Below are positions 1 to 11,469 of a DNA stretch of 64,000 nt, piece by piece. The position numbers and the translations under genes are program-made. The stretch covers positions 124,001-188,000 of the forward strand of contig NZ_CATNHF010000001.1 in the NCBI RefSeq assembly GCF_950097975.1. Reading direction: 5' to 3'. The number at the start of each line of letters is the position of its first letter. The stretch's first letter is position 1. This DNA is from Microbacterium sp. T2.11-28 (GTDB lineage: Bacteria > Actinomycetota > Actinomycetes > Actinomycetales > Microbacteriaceae). The notes under the pieces are model-generated. The model was not told where the DNA came from. It did no database searches and worked only from the letters and a program-made list of their open reading frames with translations.

Positions 1-2
1 CC

Positions 3-452
3 GACCCGGCCACCAAGCAGGACCTCGCGCGGGTCAAGGAGTTCACCGGTCGTGCCAGCCGTTCCCAGCTCGACCGCTGGTGGGCGGCGATCGAGGAAGG
101 GCGCGCCGATCAGACGCTGCCGCTCGAGCGTGCGCCTGGCGACGGCCTGCCGCCGCCGCGGGCCTGGTCCGACCGCAACCCCGCTGCCGATGCCCGGCTG
201 AAGGCCGCGCGTCCCCGGATCGAGCAGCTCGCCGTCGACCTGCGGATGCCGACCGAGAACCTGCTGACGCCCGACACGCTGCGCCGCATCGCGTGGGCAC
301 CGCCGGAGCCGATCGACGACGAGACGGTCGCGGACGCCCTCGCGGCGCTCGGCGCCCGGCCGTGGCAGGTCGAGCGCACCGCGCCCGTCATCGCGCAGGC
401 CTTTGTGGATTCCGTGCAGGACACTGCGGAGCCGTCCGAATCGGCTTCGTAG
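3..452 (+). CDS. rnd: Ribonuclease D, C-terminal part (5' truncated by window)
   Basis: Only the last 149 codons are in the window; the reading frame is open from the first bases and stops at 450-452. The segment looks like the second half of an RNase D-type 3'-5' exonuclease with a C-terminal HRDC domain: basic helices (QLDRWWAAIEEGRA), a Pro-rich linker with PPPRAWSDRNP, then an HRDC-like helical bundle containing RMPTENLLTPDTLRRIAW. RNase D trims 3' ends of tRNAs and other structured RNAs. The catalytic DEDD domain lies upstream of the window and cannot be checked, so the call rests on the linker-plus-HRDC architecture and on the usual actinobacterial position just before beta-oxidation genes. 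Confidence 0.75.
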   Translation, partial: DPATKQDLARVKEFTGRASRSQLDRWWAAIEEGRADQTLPLERAPGDGLPPPRAWSDRNPAADARLKAARPRIEQLAVDLRMPTENLLTPDTLRRIAWAPPEPIDDETVADALAALGARPWQVERTAPVIAQAFVDSVQDTAEPSESAS

Positions 453-525
453 ATACGACCCAACCGATTTCGCGAGACTCGGTTCCACATTAGGCTGGAC
501 TGGATCCCAAACTCTTGGAGGCAGT

Positions 526-1728
526 GTGGCCGAGCTCTCGGACGTCTACTTCATCGACGGCATGCGGACCCCCTTCGGGCGCGCCGGCGAGAAGGGCATG
601 TACTGGAACACCCGCGCCGATGACCTCGCGGTCAAGGCCACGATCGGGCTGATGGAGCGCAACGCCGCGGTCCCCGCCGAGCGCATCGACGACGTCGCCA
701 TCGCCGCGACCAGTCAGACCGGCGACCAGGGGCTGACCCTGGGCCGCTCGGTGGCGATCCTCGCCGGGCTGCCTCAGTCGGTGCCGGGCCTGGCGATCGA
801 GCGCATGTGCGCCGGCGCCATGACCAGCGTGACCACCATGGGCGCGTCGATCGGAGTGGGCATGTACGACCTCGCCCTCGCCGGCGGCGTCGAGCACATG
901 GGCCACCACCCCATCGGCGCGAACGCGGACCCGAACCCGCGCTTCGTCGCGGAGCGCATGGTGGACCCGGGTGCGCTGAACATGGGCGTGACCGCCGAGC
1001 GCATCTTCGACCGCTTCCCGCACCTCACCAAGGAGCGCTCGGACCGGTTCGGGATGCTCAGCCAGCACAAGGTGCAGGCCGCGTACGACGCCGGCAAGAT
1101 CCAGCCGGACCTGGTGCCCGTGGCGATCAAGGACGCCGACGGCGCCTGGGGGCTCGCCACCGAGGACGAGGGCCGCAGGCCGCAGACCACGATGGAGGAC
1201 CTCGCCGCGCTGAAGACGCCCTTCCGCCCGCACGGACGCGTGACCGCCGGCACCTCCTCGCCCCTCACCGACGGTGCGACGATGTCGCTGCTGGCCGGCG
1301 GGCACGCGGTGAAGGAGCTGGGCCTGCGCCCTAAGATGCGCATGGTCTCGTTCGCCTTCGCCGGAGTGCAGCCGGAGATCATGGGCATCGGGCCGATCCC
1401 GTCCACCGAGAAGGCGCTCCGCAAGGCGGGGCTCACCATCGGCGACATCGGGCTCTTCGAGCTCAACGAGGCCTTCGCGATCCAGGTCATCTCCCTGCTG
1501 GACCACTTCGGCATCGCCGACGACGACCCGCGGGTGAACGCCTGGGGCGGCGCGATCGCCCTCGGGCACCCGCTGGCGGCTTCGGGCGTGCGTCTCATGA
1601 TCCAGCTCGCCGCGCAGTTCGCGGAGCGCCCGGACGTGCGCTACGGCCTCACGGCCATGTGCGTCGGCCTGGGGCAGGGCGGATCGGTCATCTGGGAGAA
1701 CCCGCACTACGACGGAAAGAAGCGCTGA
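526..1728 (+). CDS. fadA: Acetyl-CoA acyltransferase (thiolase, FadA-type)
   Basis: This is a 400-residue thiolase that cleaves 3-ketoacyl-CoA with CoA, the last step of beta-oxidation. The nucleophile Cys lies near residue 95 in IERMCAGAMTS; the downstream GHP motif (ALGHPLAASGVR) and the second active-site Cys in AMCVGLGQGG are both present, as is the NEAF motif (ELNEAFAIQ). The GTG start is chosen because a GGAGG Shine-Dalgarno at 517-521 lies just upstream and the family N-terminus (VYFIDGMRTPFGRAG) begins immediately after. A longer in-frame ATG at 403 lies inside the preceding gene and is unlikely. fadB follows 4 bases downstream, so the two probably form one operon encoding the trifunctional enzyme. 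Confidence 0.93.
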   Translation: MAELSDVYFIDGMRTPFGRAGEKGMYWNTRADDLAVKATIGLMERNAAVPAERIDDVAIAATSQTGDQGLTLGRSVAILAGLPQSVPGLAIERMCAGAMTSVTTMGASIGVGMYDLALAGGVEHMGHHPIGANADPNPRFVAERMVDPGALNMGVTAERIFDRFPHLTKERSDRFGMLSQHKVQAAYDAGKIQPDLVPVAIKDADGAWGLATEDEGRRPQTTMEDLAALKTPFRPHGRVTAGTSSPLTDGATMSLLAGGHAVKELGLRPKMRMVSFAFAGVQPEIMGIGPIPSTEKALRKAGLTIGDIGLFELNEAFAIQVISLLDHFGIADDDPRVNAWGGAIALGHPLAASGVRLMIQLAAQFAERPDVRYGLTAMCVGLGQGGSVIWENPHYDGKKR

Positions 1729-1732
1729 ACCG

Positions 1733-3877
1733 ATGACGAACTACGCAGACATCGACTTCTCGCCCCTGCTGACCCTCAGCGACGACGAGGTCGTCACCCA
1801 TTCGCCGTCGCGCGACGTGCGCCTCCCCTCGGGCAAGGTCATCGCGCTCGTCACCCTGGACAACGGGCGCGACCACAACCGGCCGAACACCCTGGGTCCG
1901 CGCACGCTCACCGAGCTCGGGTCCCGGCTCGACGAGCTGAAGGCCCGCGCGGCCGCCGGCGAGATCCACGCCGTGGCGATCACCGGCAAGCAGTACATCC
2001 TCGCCGCCGGGGCCGATCTGTCCGACATCTCCCTCGTCGGGTCCACGGACAACGCCCGCAAGATCGCCCAGCTGGGCCACCATGTGCTCGGGAAGCTCGG
2101 CGACCTCGGCGTGCCCTCGTTCGCCTTCGTCAACGGCCTCGCGCTGGGAGGCGGACTCGAGATCGCCCTCAACTCCACCTACCGGACCGTCGACGCGTCC
2201 GCGGCCGCGATCGCTCTCCCCGAGGTCTTCCTCGGCATCATCCCGGGCTGGGGCGGGGCGTACCTGCTGCCGAACCTGATCGGCATCGAGAACGCCCTCG
2301 AGGTCGTGATCAGCAACCCGCTCAAGCAGAACCGGATGCTCAAGCCGCAGCAGGCGCTGGATTACGGCATCGTCGACGCGCAGTTCCCCGCGGCGAACTA
2401 TCTCGAGGACTCCCTGCGCTGGGCGGACGGCGTGCTGAGCGGGCGCATCAAGGTCGAGCGCAAGAACGAGCCGGGCAAGATCGAACGCCTGACCAAGTGG
2501 CCGATCGCGATCAAGATGGCGCGCGGCATGCTGGAGTCCAAGATCGGCACCGTGCCCCGCTCCCCCTACGTGGCGCTGGATCTGCTCGACAAGGCGAAGA
2601 GCGGCACCAAGGCCGAGGGCTTCGCGCGTGAGGACGAGGCACTGGCAGACCTCGTGAGCGGCGACCAGTTCGCGGCGTCGATGTACGCCTTCGACCTGGT
2701 CCAGAAGCGTGCCAAGCGCCCCGTCGGGGCCCCCGACAAGGCGCTGGCCCGCAAGGTCACCAAGGTCGGCATCATCGGCGCCGGGCTCATGGCGAGCCAG
2801 TTCGCGCTGCTGTTCGTGCGCAAGCTCCAGGTGCCCGTGCTCATCACCGACCTCGACCAGGCACGCGTGGACAAGGGCGTGGCGTACATCCACGACGAGA
2901 TCGGCAAGCTGGAGGCGAAGGGCCGGCTCGACGCCGACTCCGCCAACAAGCTGCGCTCGCTCGTCACGGGCACGACCGACAAGTCGCTCTACGCCGACTG
3001 CGACTTCGTCATCGAGGCGGTCTTCGAGGAGGTCGGCGTGAAGCAGGCCGTGTTCGCGGAGATCGAGGCGATCATCGCCGACGACGCCGTCCTCGCGACG
3101 AACACGTCGTCGCTGTCCGTGGCGGAGATCGGCGCGAGACTCGCCCACCCCGAGCGGCTCGTCGGATTCCACTTCTTCAATCCCGTGGCCGTGATGCCGC
3201 TGATCGAGATCGTCAAGACGTCGCAGACGTCGGATGCGGCGCTGTCGACGGCGTTCGTGGTCGCGCGCGGTCTCGGGAAGAACGCCGTGCTCACCGCCGA
3301 TGCTCCGGGCTTCGTGGTCAACCGCCTGCTGGCCAAGGTCATGGGCGAGGCTGCGCGGGCCGTGTACGAGGGCACCCCGGTGGCCGATGTCGAGAAGGCG
3401 TTCGGACCGCTGGGACTGCCCATGGGGCCGTTCCAGCTCATCGACCTGGTCGGGTGGAAGGTCGCGGCCCACGTGCAGGACACGATGGTGCGAGCGTTCC
3501 CGGACCGGTTCTACGCCAACGAGAACTTCCACGCTCTCGCCGAGCTGACGGAGGTCGTCGAGAAGGACAAGGGCGGACGGGTCACCGGCTTCACCAAGGC
3601 GGCGGAGAAGGCCCTCAAGGGCCACGTGGGCGCACATCCCGCGTCGGCGGAGACGATCCTGCGCCGCGTCCAGGACGGACTGGCGCAGGAGATCCGCATC
3701 ATGCTCGACGAGGGTGTCGTCCCGGAGGTCGAGGACATCGACCTGTGCCTGATCCTGGGGGCGGGCTGGCCGTTCATCGACGGCGGCGCCTCCCCGTACC
3801 TGGATCGCGAGGGCGCGTCGGAGCGCACCTTCGGCGACACCTTCCATCACCCGCCGATCCGCGGCATCGGCGGCTGA
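1733..3877 (+). CDS. fadB: 3-hydroxyacyl-CoA dehydrogenase / enoyl-CoA hydratase, trifunctional enzyme alpha subunit
   Basis: This 714-residue fusion carries out two beta-oxidation steps, hydration of enoyl-CoA and NAD-dependent oxidation of 3-hydroxyacyl-CoA. Residues ~1-330 form a crotonase fold with the oxyanion-hole segment AAGADLSDI and the conserved NGLALGGGLEIAL. From residue ~343 a Rossmann domain starts with KVGIIGAGLMASQ, followed by the dehydrogenase signature GFHFFNPVAVMPLIEIV containing the catalytic His, and then the helical C-terminal domain (DAPGFVVNRLL). It sits 4 bases after fadA and is probably translationally coupled to it. The gene converges on pepN with a 6-base gap, and a strong hairpin lies immediately downstream. 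Confidence 0.95.
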   Translation: MTNYADIDFSPLLTLSDDEVVTHSPSRDVRLPSGKVIALVTLDNGRDHNRPNTLGPRTLTELGSRLDELKARAAAGEIHAVAITGKQYILAAGADLSDISLVGSTDNARKIAQLGHHVLGKLGDLGVPSFAFVNGLALGGGLEIALNSTYRTVDASAAAIALPEVFLGIIPGWGGAYLLPNLIGIENALEVVISNPLKQNRMLKPQQALDYGIVDAQFPAANYLEDSLRWADGVLSGRIKVERKNEPGKIERLTKWPIAIKMARGMLESKIGTVPRSPYVALDLLDKAKSGTKAEGFAREDEALADLVSGDQFAASMYAFDLVQKRAKRPVGAPDKALARKVTKVGIIGAGLMASQFALLFVRKLQVPVLITDLDQARVDKGVAYIHDEIGKLEAKGRLDADSANKLRSLVTGTTDKSLYADCDFVIEAVFEEVGVKQAVFAEIEAIIADDAVLATNTSSLSVAEIGARLAHPERLVGFHFFNPVAVMPLIEIVKTSQTSDAALSTAFVVARGLGKNAVLTADAPGFVVNRLLAKVMGEAARAVYEGTPVADVEKAFGPLGLPMGPFQLIDLVGWKVAAHVQDTMVRAFPDRFYANENFHALAELTEVVEKDKGGRVTGFTKAAEKALKGHVGAHPASAETILRRVQDGLAQEIRIMLDEGVVPEVEDIDLCLILGAGWPFIDGGASPYLDREGASERTFGDTFHHPPIRGIGG

Positions 3878-3883
3878 CGACGC

Positions 3884-6415
3884 TCAGCCCGAGACGGCCT
3901 CCCCCGCGCGCACACGCAGCGACCGGGAGAGGCCGTCTCGCTGCTCGATGACGATGCGGCGCAGCGCCGCGGGGGCGTCGTCGTTGTCACGGAGCCAGCG
4001 ATCGACGAGATCCAGGTCGTCGGACTGCGGGAACAGCCCCCGCACCAGCCGGCGGGCGATCTCGATGCTGCGCGTCTCCCACGCGCCGCGGATGCGCGCG
4101 AAGTAGTCGTCGTCGAAGCGCGCGATGAGGTCTCGCCTGCCTCCGGCCCGCACACCGGCGATCGTGGCATCGAGGTGGTCGTTGGTCAGCGTGAGGTCGT
4201 TCCACGCCGCCTCCCACGCCGCCTCGCGCACCGCCGGATCCGGCCGGGCCGCGAGCACCGTCCGGTGCGCGCGGCGCCCGGTGGCGGTGGGGTCGGCGGC
4301 GAGCTGAGCCTCGACGTCGGCCGGAGTCGCGTGGCCCGTGGTCGAGACCGCGACGAGCCACGACCAGCGGAGGTCGGGGTCGAGCGCGAGGCCCGCCGGC
4401 GCCGCCATCTCGCCGCGGAGGATCGCGGCGAGGTGGTCGGCGCGACCGGCGTGCATCGACGCGGCGCCGGCGAGACCGCGCGCCCACGCCAGCTGTGCAT
4501 CGCTGTTTCCGGGGGCGGCGTCAAGCGCCTCCCAGACGGCGGTGAGCCACGCCGAGGCGAGGGACTCCCGCTCCGATTCGTTCGCATAGTGGCCGAGCGC
4601 GTAGGTCGTATGGGCGATCGCGTCGGTCAGCAGGGAGACGTGGGTCTCCGCGGGCGCGTGGCGGCTGACGATCTCGAGGTAGCGCGCCACCGGCAGCAGT
4701 CCGTCGCGCACGGCGTTCCAGAGCGCCGCCCACACCACCGACCGCGCGAGCGGATCGTCGATGGTGTGGAGCCCGCGCGCCACGGCGTCGATCGAGCGCG
4801 CGTCGAGCCGCACCTTGGCGTACGTCCGATCGTCGTCGTTCGGGATGATGAGCTCGACGTCCGGGAGCACGGGCGCACGCAGGGGCGTCGCCGCCTCCGT
4901 GATGTCGAGGTCGACGCCAGCGCGGCGCACGAGCTTTCCGGAGGCCTCCTCGGCATACAGGCCGACCGTGAGCCGGTGCGGTCGCGGCGTGGTCTGGTTG
5001 ACGGAGAGGGAGCTTGCGCGGTCGACGTGGATCTCGGACATCCCCGTGGTCTGCAGCCACGCGGCGCTCCAGGCGCTCAGATCGCGGCCGGAGGCCGCTT
5101 CGAGGGCGGCGAGCAGGTCGGTGAGCGTGGTGTTCCCGAACGCGTGGGCGGCGAAGTACCGCTGGGCGCCGCGGAAGAAGGCATCCTCGCCCACGAAGGC
5201 GACGAGCTGCTTGAGCACCGACGCACCCTTCGCATAGGTGATGCCGTCGAAGTTCAGCTTCGCTGCCTCGAGGTCGGTGATGTCGGCGACGATGGGGTGC
5301 GTCGTCGGCAGCTGATCCTGCTCGTACGCCCATCCCTTCCGGCGGCTCGCGAAGCTCACCCAGGCATCGGGGTGGCCGCCGGCGACCACGTTGACGTGGG
5401 AGCCCATGAAGTCCGCGAACGACTCCTTGAGCCACAGGTCGTCCCACCACCGCATCGTCGCGAGGTCCCCGAACCACATGTGGGCCATCTCGTGGAGGAT
5501 CGTGTTCGCGCGCGCCTCGTGCTGCGCCGCCGTCGACGCCCCGCGGAAGAGGTACGCCTCGGTGAACGTGACCAGTCCCGGGTTCTCCATCGCGCCGAGG
5601 TTGTACTCGGGCACGAAGATCTGGTCGTAGGTGCCCCACGGGTAGGGGTACGCGAAGGCCGCCCCGTAGAAGCTCAGGCCCCGCCGGGTGATGTCGAGGA
5701 TCTCGTCGGCGTCCAGGTGCGGGGCCATCGACGCGCGGCACAGAACACCGAGATCGACCTGCTGCTCTCCCTCGCGCCAGACGCCGTCGACCCGGTGATA
5801 CGGCCCGGCGGCGACGGCGGTGATGTAGCTCGACAGCGGCAGCGTCTCGCTGAAGGCGTGCCGCACTCCCCCGTCGATCGCGGTCTGCTGCGTCGGCGCG
5901 CCGTTGGACAGGACCCGCCAGTGCGCCGGTGCCGACACCCGGAAGCGCCAGCGCGCCTTCAGGTCGGGCTGTTCGAAGCAGGGATACACGCGGCGGCAAT
6001 CGGCGGGCTCGTACTGGGTGTACAGGTACACCTCGTCGTCGACCGGGTCGGCGAAGCGATGCAGGCCCTCACCCGATCGGCTGAACAGCCCGCGCGCACG
6101 GATCGTGACGACGTTGTGCGGGGAGAGCCCCGCGATGCGGATCCGCGCACCATCCCACTCGATGTCACGGGCCTCGCCGTTGACGACCACCTCGTCGACG
6201 GACGCTCCGATGAAGTCGATCCAGGTCTCGGCGCCGGTCGCGGCGAATGTCAGCGTCGCCGTCGTCGGGAAGGACGCATCATCGAGCTCGCGCGCGTGTC
6301 GCAGATCGAGATCGACGTCGATCGTCTCGACGCTGACCTCGGCGGCGCGACGTGCGGTCTCGTCTCGACGCAGGTTGGCCGAGGTGTGCGGGACGGGGCG
6401 GGAGTCGGTCGGCAT
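3884..6415 (-). CDS. pepN: Aminopeptidase N (M1 family zinc metallopeptidase)
   Basis: This is an 843-residue M1 aminopeptidase that removes N-terminal residues from peptides in the cytoplasm. The exopeptidase motif LGAMENPGLVTF is near residue 273, and the zinc site HEMAHMWFGDL is near residue 308, followed at the usual distance by the third ligand in WLKESFADF. The C-terminal part matches the actinobacterial ERAP1-like helical domain. Length agrees with actinobacterial PepN (~850). The open frame extends far upstream through dxs, but the M1 N-terminal domain begins near MPTDSRPVPH, so the ATG at 6415 is used; a GGAGGG directly abuts this ATG, which leaves the exact start uncertain. dxs lies just upstream on the same strand. 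Confidence 0.93.
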   Translation of the reverse strand: MPTDSRPVPHTSANLRRDETARRAAEVSVETIDVDLDLRHARELDDASFPTTATLTFAATGAETWIDFIGASVDEVVVNGEARDIEWDGARIRIAGLSPHNVVTIRARGLFSRSGEGLHRFADPVDDEVYLYTQYEPADCRRVYPCFEQPDLKARWRFRVSAPAHWRVLSNGAPTQQTAIDGGVRHAFSETLPLSSYITAVAAGPYHRVDGVWREGEQQVDLGVLCRASMAPHLDADEILDITRRGLSFYGAAFAYPYPWGTYDQIFVPEYNLGAMENPGLVTFTEAYLFRGASTAAQHEARANTILHEMAHMWFGDLATMRWWDDLWLKESFADFMGSHVNVVAGGHPDAWVSFASRRKGWAYEQDQLPTTHPIVADITDLEAAKLNFDGITYAKGASVLKQLVAFVGEDAFFRGAQRYFAAHAFGNTTLTDLLAALEAASGRDLSAWSAAWLQTTGMSEIHVDRASSLSVNQTTPRPHRLTVGLYAEEASGKLVRRAGVDLDITEAATPLRAPVLPDVELIIPNDDDRTYAKVRLDARSIDAVARGLHTIDDPLARSVVWAALWNAVRDGLLPVARYLEIVSRHAPAETHVSLLTDAIAHTTYALGHYANESERESLASAWLTAVWEALDAAPGNSDAQLAWARGLAGAASMHAGRADHLAAILRGEMAAPAGLALDPDLRWSWLVAVSTTGHATPADVEAQLAADPTATGRRAHRTVLAARPDPAVREAAWEAAWNDLTLTNDHLDATIAGVRAGGRRDLIARFDDDYFARIRGAWETRSIEIARRLVRGLFPQSDDLDLVDRWLRDNDDAPAALRRIVIEQRDGLSRSLRVRAGEAVSG
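3890..3940. terminator. Candidate bidirectional terminator between fadB and pepN
   Basis: There is a perfect 12-bp inverted repeat, CGAGACGGCCTC at 3890-3901 and its complement at 3929-3940, with extra C-rich/G-rich pairing inside the loop. It begins 13 bases after the fadB stop and lies inside the 3' coding end of pepN on the other strand. There is no clear T-run. Its position between two converging genes suggests termination of the rightward transcript. Confidence 0.5.
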
Positions 6416-6437
6416 CCCTCCATGCTGGCACGGGGTG

Positions 6438-8396
6438 TCAGCGCGAGCGTGATCCGTGCTCGGGGAGGTCCTGCGCCCACAGTGCGCCGGTGTCGGCCGT
6501 CGGCCGGGCGACGGGGATGCGGGTGCCGAGCACCTGCGACACGATGTCCTGCGCGATCTTGGCGGCGGAGAGCCCGGCGTCCTCGAGGATCTGCTCGCGG
6601 GACGCGTGGTCGATGAAGGCGTCGGGGAGACCGAGCTCGTCCACGGCGGTGTCGACGCCGGCCTCGCGGAGCACCTGGCGCACCCGCGTGCCGATGCCGC
6701 CGACGCGGATGCCGTCCTCGATGGTGATGACCAGGCGATGACGCGCTGCCAGCTCGACGACCGACGGCGCGACGGGAACGACCCAGCGCGGGTCGACCAC
6801 GGTCGCACCGATGCCCTGGGCGCGCAACCGCTCCGCGACCTCGACGGCGAGGTGCGCCATGGGCCCGATGCCGACGATGAGCACGTCGTCGCCCTCCGCG
6901 CGGAAGAGCACATCGACGCCGTCGGGACGACGCTCGATCGCCGGCAGATCCTCGGCGACGCTCCCCTTGGGGAAGCGCACGACCGTCGGCGCATCGTCCA
7001 CCGCCAGCGCCTCGTCGAACTCCTCGCGCAGCCGTGCGGCGTCGCGCGGGGCGGCGATCCGGATGCCGGGCACGAGCTGCAGCATCGCGAGGTCCCAGAT
7101 GCCGTGGTGGCTGGGGCCGTCGGGGCCTGTCACCCCCGAGCGGTCGAGGACGAACGTGACGCCCGCGCGGTGCAGCGCGACGTCCATCATCACCTGGTCG
7201 AACGCGCGGTTCATGAAGGTGGCGTAGATCGCGACGACCGGGTGCAGGCCGCCGTAGGCCAGTCCCGCGGCCGAGGCGACAGCGTGCTGCTCGGCGATGC
7301 CGACGTCGTAGGTGCGGTCCGGGAACCTCTGGGCGAAGGGCTGCAGGCCGGTCGGGCGCAGCATGGCGGCGGTGATCGCGATCACGTCGTCCCGCCGCTC
7401 CCCCGCCTCCACCAGCGACTGCGCGAACACATCGGTCCAGGCCACCGCGTCCGAGGTGCCCACCGGCGCCCCCGTGACCGGGTCGATCTTGCCCACGGCG
7501 TGGAACTGGTCGGCTTCGTCGTTGCGCGCCGGCTCGTATCCGCGCCCCTTGTCGGTGATCGCGTGGACGATCACCGGAGCGCGATACTCCTTCGCCAGCT
7601 GGAGAGTCTCCAGGAGCGCGTCGAGGTCGTGACCGTCGATCGGGCCGAGGTACTTGATGTCGAGGTTGGAGTAGAGCGCCGCGTTGTTGGTGAACCGGGA
7701 GAGGAACCCGTGGGTTCCGCCGCGGACGCCGCGGTACAGCGCGCGGCCCGCCGGCCCGAGCTTGCGGAAGAACGAGTCGGAGGTGCTCCGCAGATGCTGA
7801 TATCCGTCGGTCGTGCGCACGCGGTTCAGGTAGCGCGCCATGCCGCCGATCGTCGGGGCGTAGGAGCGCCCGTTGTCGTTGACGACGATGACCAGGTTGC
7901 GGTCGTTGTCGTCGGAGATGTTGTTGAGCGCCTCCCAGGTCATGCCCCCGGTCAGCGATCCGTCGCCCACGACGGCCACGACGTGGCGGTCGGAGCGGCC
8001 CGTGCGCGTCAGGGCGCGCGAGATGCCGTCCGCCCAGCTCAGCGAGCTCGAGGCGTGCGAGGACTCGACGACGTCGTGCGGGCTCTCGGCCCGCTGCGGA
8101 TACCCGGCCAGCCCGCCGCGGGCCCGGAGCCCCGCGAAGTCCTGCCGGCCCGTCAGCAGCTTGTGCACGTAGGACTGGTGGCCGGTGTCGAAGACGATCG
8201 GATCGTCGGGCGAGTCGAAGACCCGGTGGATCGCGAGGGTCAGCTCGACGACGCCGAGGTTCGGCCCCAGGTGGCCGCCCGTGCGTGACACGTTCTGCAC
8301 GAGGAAATCACGGATCTCCTGCGCCAGCTCGCGGAGCTGGTCCGCGCTGAGCGCGTCGAGGTCCCGCGGACCGGTGATCGACGCAAGCAGACTCAT
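6438..8396 (-). CDS. dxs: 1-deoxy-D-xylulose-5-phosphate synthase
   Basis: This 652-residue thiamine-diphosphate enzyme condenses pyruvate with glyceraldehyde-3-phosphate, the first and controlling step of the non-mevalonate isoprenoid pathway. Seen motifs are GGHLGPNLGVVELT at the N-terminus, the ThDP/Mg-binding GDGSLTGGMTWEALNN near residue 155, the transketolase Pyr-domain segment DVGIAEQHAVASAAGLA, and DRSGVTGPDGPSHHG, which is typical of DXS. The C-terminal transketolase domain ends in SRSR. The gene follows acn on the same strand but is separated from it by a hairpin, so it probably has its own promoter in the short gap at 8397-8425. Confidence 0.96.
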   Translation of the reverse strand: MSLLASITGPRDLDALSADQLRELAQEIRDFLVQNVSRTGGHLGPNLGVVELTLAIHRVFDSPDDPIVFDTGHQSYVHKLLTGRQDFAGLRARGGLAGYPQRAESPHDVVESSHASSSLSWADGISRALTRTGRSDRHVVAVVGDGSLTGGMTWEALNNISDDNDRNLVIVVNDNGRSYAPTIGGMARYLNRVRTTDGYQHLRSTSDSFFRKLGPAGRALYRGVRGGTHGFLSRFTNNAALYSNLDIKYLGPIDGHDLDALLETLQLAKEYRAPVIVHAITDKGRGYEPARNDEADQFHAVGKIDPVTGAPVGTSDAVAWTDVFAQSLVEAGERRDDVIAITAAMLRPTGLQPFAQRFPDRTYDVGIAEQHAVASAAGLAYGGLHPVVAIYATFMNRAFDQVMMDVALHRAGVTFVLDRSGVTGPDGPSHHGIWDLAMLQLVPGIRIAAPRDAARLREEFDEALAVDDAPTVVRFPKGSVAEDLPAIERRPDGVDVLFRAEGDDVLIVGIGPMAHLAVEVAERLRAQGIGATVVDPRWVVPVAPSVVELAARHRLVITIEDGIRVGGIGTRVRQVLREAGVDTAVDELGLPDAFIDHASREQILEDAGLSAAKIAQDIVSQVLGTRIPVARPTADTGALWAQDLPEHGSRSR

Positions 8397-8425
8397 TCCT
8401 CGATTCTATGCGTGCCGATACGGGA

Positions 8426-8467
8426 AAGCCCCGGATCGCGCGTGCGGTGCGCGCGGATCCGGGGCCT
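8426..8467 (-). terminator. Rho-independent-like terminator after aconitase
   Basis: A long GC-rich hairpin lies 13 bases downstream of the acn stop codon: GCCCCGGATCGCGCG pairs with CGCGCGGATCCGGGGC with a small bulge. On the minus strand the stem is followed by TTTCCC, a weak U-tract. It separates acn from dxs. Confidence 0.6.
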
Positions 8468-8479
8468 TCCTGGTGCGTG

Positions 8480-11314
<2,835 letters not shown>

Positions 11315-11414
11315 GTCTGGTCTCCTTTTCTGGGGCCGCGGGCGCCTTCGTCGGCGGGGACGGGCGCGGGCGCCCGACGCTTCCATCTTCGCGCGGCTCC
11401 GTGGCACAGGCTAG

Positions 11415-11433
11415 TGAGGTTGCCCTAACCGCC
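11415..11433. promoter_or_regulatory. DtxR/IdeR-like iron box upstream of acnA
   Basis: AGGTTGCCCTAACC at 11417-11430 has the inner dyad GGTT...CTAACC of the DtxR/IdeR 19-mer consensus TTAGGTTAGSCTAACCTAA, matching at about 13 of 19 positions by hand alignment. It lies about 100 bases upstream of the acnA GTG, in the expected promoter zone. Aconitase is a known iron-regulated Fe-S enzyme in actinobacteria, which makes the site plausible but unproven. Confidence 0.4.
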
Positions 11434-11442
11434 GAGTGCGGA

Positions 11443-11466
11443 ATTTATCTTGATATCGAGATAAAT
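11443..11466. promoter_or_regulatory. AT-rich 24-bp near-perfect palindrome upstream of acnA
   Basis: The 24 bases have left half ATTTATCTTGAT and right half ATCGAGATAAAT, complementary at all but one position and centred on GATATC. Such an AT-rich dyad is conspicuous in this GC-rich sequence and resembles operators of MarR-type dimeric repressors (TTGATATCAA core). It lies between the acnA start and the 3' end of the DUF3159 gene, so acnA is the likely target. No cognate regulator is in the window. Confidence 0.55.
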
Positions 11467-11469
11467 CTA

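Noticed and set aside
462..484. Weak dyad AACCGA ... TCGGTT before fadA
   Set aside because: Arms are only six bases with a 11-base spacer; such repeats are expected by chance, so no operator is claimed.
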